From an uncultured Ellagibacter sp. (GTDB lineage: Bacteria > Actinomycetota > Coriobacteriia > Coriobacteriales > Eggerthellaceae): a DNA stretch of 64,000 bases. Each line of letters starts with the position of its first letter. Position 1 is the first letter of the stretch. The notes under the pieces were generated by a model. It was given only the letters and a program-made list of their open reading frames with translations, had not been told where the DNA came from and did not search any database. The translations under genes and the position numbers were made by a program. The stretch is from NCBI RefSeq assembly GCF_934643285.1, contig NZ_CAKUBT010000009.1, positions 19,060 to 83,059 on the forward strand. Direction: 5' to 3'. Shown here in pieces: positions 62,394 to 64,000 of the stretch.

Positions 62394-63746
62394 TTACTTA
62401 GCTTGCGTGTTTTCAGCCGGCTTCCCCTGCGGCTTGCCGCCTGCGAGGTCCTGCTTGGAGGGCTTCATAAGCAGCGAGGCGATGATGCCCACGACGCCGA
62501 TCGGCACCAATGCCCAGAAGGCGAGCATCGGGTCGCAAGCGCCTGCGGACATGGACGCGTTGAACGGCTCAAGCGCGTAGGAAGTGATCGTCTGGCCGAG
62601 GTACTGGCCGAACGTGAGGAACGAAAGTCCCAGAGCAACTGCGGTTGCGCCGCCCTTGAACACGTAGGTCGGAATCATCGGACGGCAGCAGCCGTTCAGG
62701 AACATGTTGCCGATGCAGAAGAAGATGGCGTAGAAGACGAACACGACCATGTTGTTCTGGAAGGCAAGTGCGGAGCACACGGTCAGGCCGGTGATGCCGG
62801 AGACGACCGCGATGTACTTCAGGTTGCGCGGCAGCTTGTCCAAGATGAAGCCGCCGATGGGGGCGAGGATGCCGCATGCGGTCAGCGCGCCACCGATAAG
62901 GCCTGCCATCGCGGGATCCCAGCCAAGGCCGCCGGCAGTGGGGTCGAGCTGCAACCAGGTCTTAAGGTACTGGCTGAAGGCGTAGTTCATGTAGTTGAAG
63001 ATCGCGAACATGAAGATGAGGCACCAAAGCTGACGCTTCTTGAAGAACGGGAGCACCTCGCGGAAGGACTTCGTCTCAGCGGAAACCTCGGAGGCCTCAT
63101 CGGCACGGGGCTTGCGGAACACGACGGCGAACAGGATGCCGATGATCACGATGACGATGGTCCACACCCACAGCAGGGTGACGAGGTTCTGGCCGACGGC
63201 ATGGTAGATGCCGTCACCGAACACGTTCACCGTGAAGATGCCGACCGGTGCCCAAATCGACCAGATAGCCATAGCGCGGCCACGGGTCGTGTTGGGGAAC
63301 CAGATAGACACGCACGTCGGGCCTGCGACAATCGTCTGCGCAAGACCGAGGCCCAGGATGAAGCGGCCCACGAGGAACGCCGTGAAGCTCGAGGTGATCG
63401 TGATGGCGCACACCGCGGAACCAATCACTGCCAGGCCAAGACCGACGAGCGTGCCGACCTTCGGGCCGAACTTGCGGACTACGAAGGAGGCCGGGAACGC
63501 CATGATGAGGGCTGCGATAGGCACAAGTCCCATGACGTTGGACAAAAGGCCGAACTGCGAGGGGTCGGCCTGCACGGATGCGCAGTTAGCGCCGAGCCAG
63601 CCCTTGAACACCGGGAAGGTGATGGCTGGCAGCCACATCCATGCGTAAACGATCGAGATTGCGGCGAGCAGTGAGACGACGAGCGCGATCCACGCGTAGC
63701 TCGGAGTCTTCTCTTGTGCGCTTGCCGCGGCATTGGGATTGCTCAT
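62394..63746 (-). CDS. MFS transporter (OxlT-like)
   Basis: Twelve-helix major facilitator carrier (450 residues) related to the other MFS proteins here (QEKTPSYAWIALVVSLL at the start, PTCVSIWFPNTTRGRAMAIWSIWAPVG between helices 4 and 5), but with LDPTAGGLGWDPA in the second half and a glycine/lysine-rich tail. ATG at 63746 follows AGAGGGG. It is upstream of the DATTGAT gene and downstream of an amidohydrolase, so it may carry the amidohydrolase's substrate or product. Confidence 0.87.
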   Translation of the reverse strand: MSNPNAAASAQEKTPSYAWIALVVSLLAAISIVYAWMWLPAITFPVFKGWLGANCASVQADPSQFGLLSNVMGLVPIAALIMAFPASFVVRKFGPKVGTLVGLGLAVIGSAVCAITITSSFTAFLVGRFILGLGLAQTIVAGPTCVSIWFPNTTRGRAMAIWSIWAPVGIFTVNVFGDGIYHAVGQNLVTLLWVWTIVIVIIGILFAVVFRKPRADEASEVSAETKSFREVLPFFKKRQLWCLIFMFAIFNYMNYAFSQYLKTWLQLDPTAGGLGWDPAMAGLIGGALTACGILAPIGGFILDKLPRNLKYIAVVSGITGLTVCSALAFQNNMVVFVFYAIFFCIGNMFLNGCCRPMIPTYVFKGGATAVALGLSFLTFGQYLGQTITSYALEPFNASMSAGACDPMLAFWALVPIGVVGIIASLLMKPSKQDLAGGKPQGKPAENTQAK

Positions 63747-63876
63747 TATTTCCCCTCTTTCAGTTGCACGATATTCGTCGCGCAGCGAACGGTCGGGCCT
63801 CGGGCGAGTGGAGGGTGGCACGCCGTATCGAGACCCGATCCCCTCTAATCAATAGAAAAAATAGTGCCTTTTATGC

Positions 63877-64000
63877 TTACAGGTTAAAGATGCGAGCAGC
63901 GTTGCCGCCCTTCATGAGCGCTTTCTCCTCGTCGGTGACGTCGAGCGCGTCGATGGACTCGACCGAGCGAGCCATCCACTCGTAGAAGACGGGGAAGGAG
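63877..64000 (-). CDS. Amidohydrolase family protein, carboxy-terminal fragment
   Basis: Only the last 40 codons are inside the window; the gene continues beyond the right edge. It reads as ...DVTDEEKALMKGGNAARIFNL and stop, the usual carboxy-terminal ending of metal-dependent amidohydrolases (PF04909-type: G-GNAARLF). It lies 130 bases upstream of the MFS gene in the same direction and is probably in one operon with it. The metal-binding histidines are outside the window. Confidence 0.7.
   Translation of the reverse strand, partial: SFPVFYEWMARSVESIDALDVTDEEKALMKGGNAARIFNL

Overview
The window looks like a chromosomal segment of an anaerobic, high-GC actinobacterium of the Eggerthellaceae (class Coriobacteriia), a group of gut anaerobes. 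The evidence is the combination of many paralogous molybdopterin enzymes without Tat signals, each paired with a small ferredoxin-like subunit; MFS carriers beside them; and LuxR-type regulators with a long multi-membrane-segment sensor half. This is inference from gene content; no rRNA gene or other marker fixes genus or species.

Layout. 1-1433: the end of a MutY-like glycosylase, then a yybP-ykoY manganese riboswitch and the manganese exporter MntP. 1434-1965: a gene-free stretch with a 156-bp inverted-repeat element. 1966-16146: the first accessory island. It holds a membrane LuxR regulator broken by a run of ten G, then three molybdopterin oxidoreductase plus Fe-S subunit pairs, two MFS carriers, an FKBP/SlyD-like isomerase and a small cysteine-rich protein. 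16253-17104: pheA on the minus strand. 17496-22296: a [NiFe] hydrogenase operon (Tat-exported small subunit, large subunit, membrane cytochrome b, a small membrane protein, maturation protease). 22518-26164: rhodanese lipoprotein, two TVP38-type membrane proteins, a CCG-domain protein and a glycosyltransferase. 26208-46429: mostly housekeeping (nth, mfd, an EamA transporter, dipeptidase, thioesterase, Fe-S protein, gltX, DUF1461 protein, ATP-grasp-like protein, SAM riboswitch-metK, priA, rpoD, an rlmKL homologue). 46430-64000: the second accessory island, nearly all minus strand, with two more oxidoreductase/Fe-S pairs, four MFS carriers, two LuxR regulators, small zinc-ribbon proteins, a protein built around DATTGAT motifs and the end of an amidohydrolase.

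How the genes may work together. Each accessory module resembles a substrate-specific anaerobic redox unit: an MFS protein could move a small organic substrate, a cytoplasmic Mo-bisPGD enzyme could reduce or dehydroxylate it, the small Fe-S subunit would feed electrons, and a membrane LuxR protein could sense the substrate or its redox effect. Characterised relatives in this family include the catechol dehydroxylases of Eggerthella and Gordonibacter, but no substrate can be read from the sequence. The hydrogenase could supply electrons from H2.

The most notable observations are: the poly-G switch in the first LuxR gene; two Fe-S subunit genes that are identical over exactly ATG to TAA while their partner enzymes have diverged; a promoter element shared by three accessory promoters; a long hairpin without a T-run just after the Fe-S gene in all five modules; the DATTGAT protein; and an RlmKL homologue whose first methyltransferase domain has lost its catalytic motifs.
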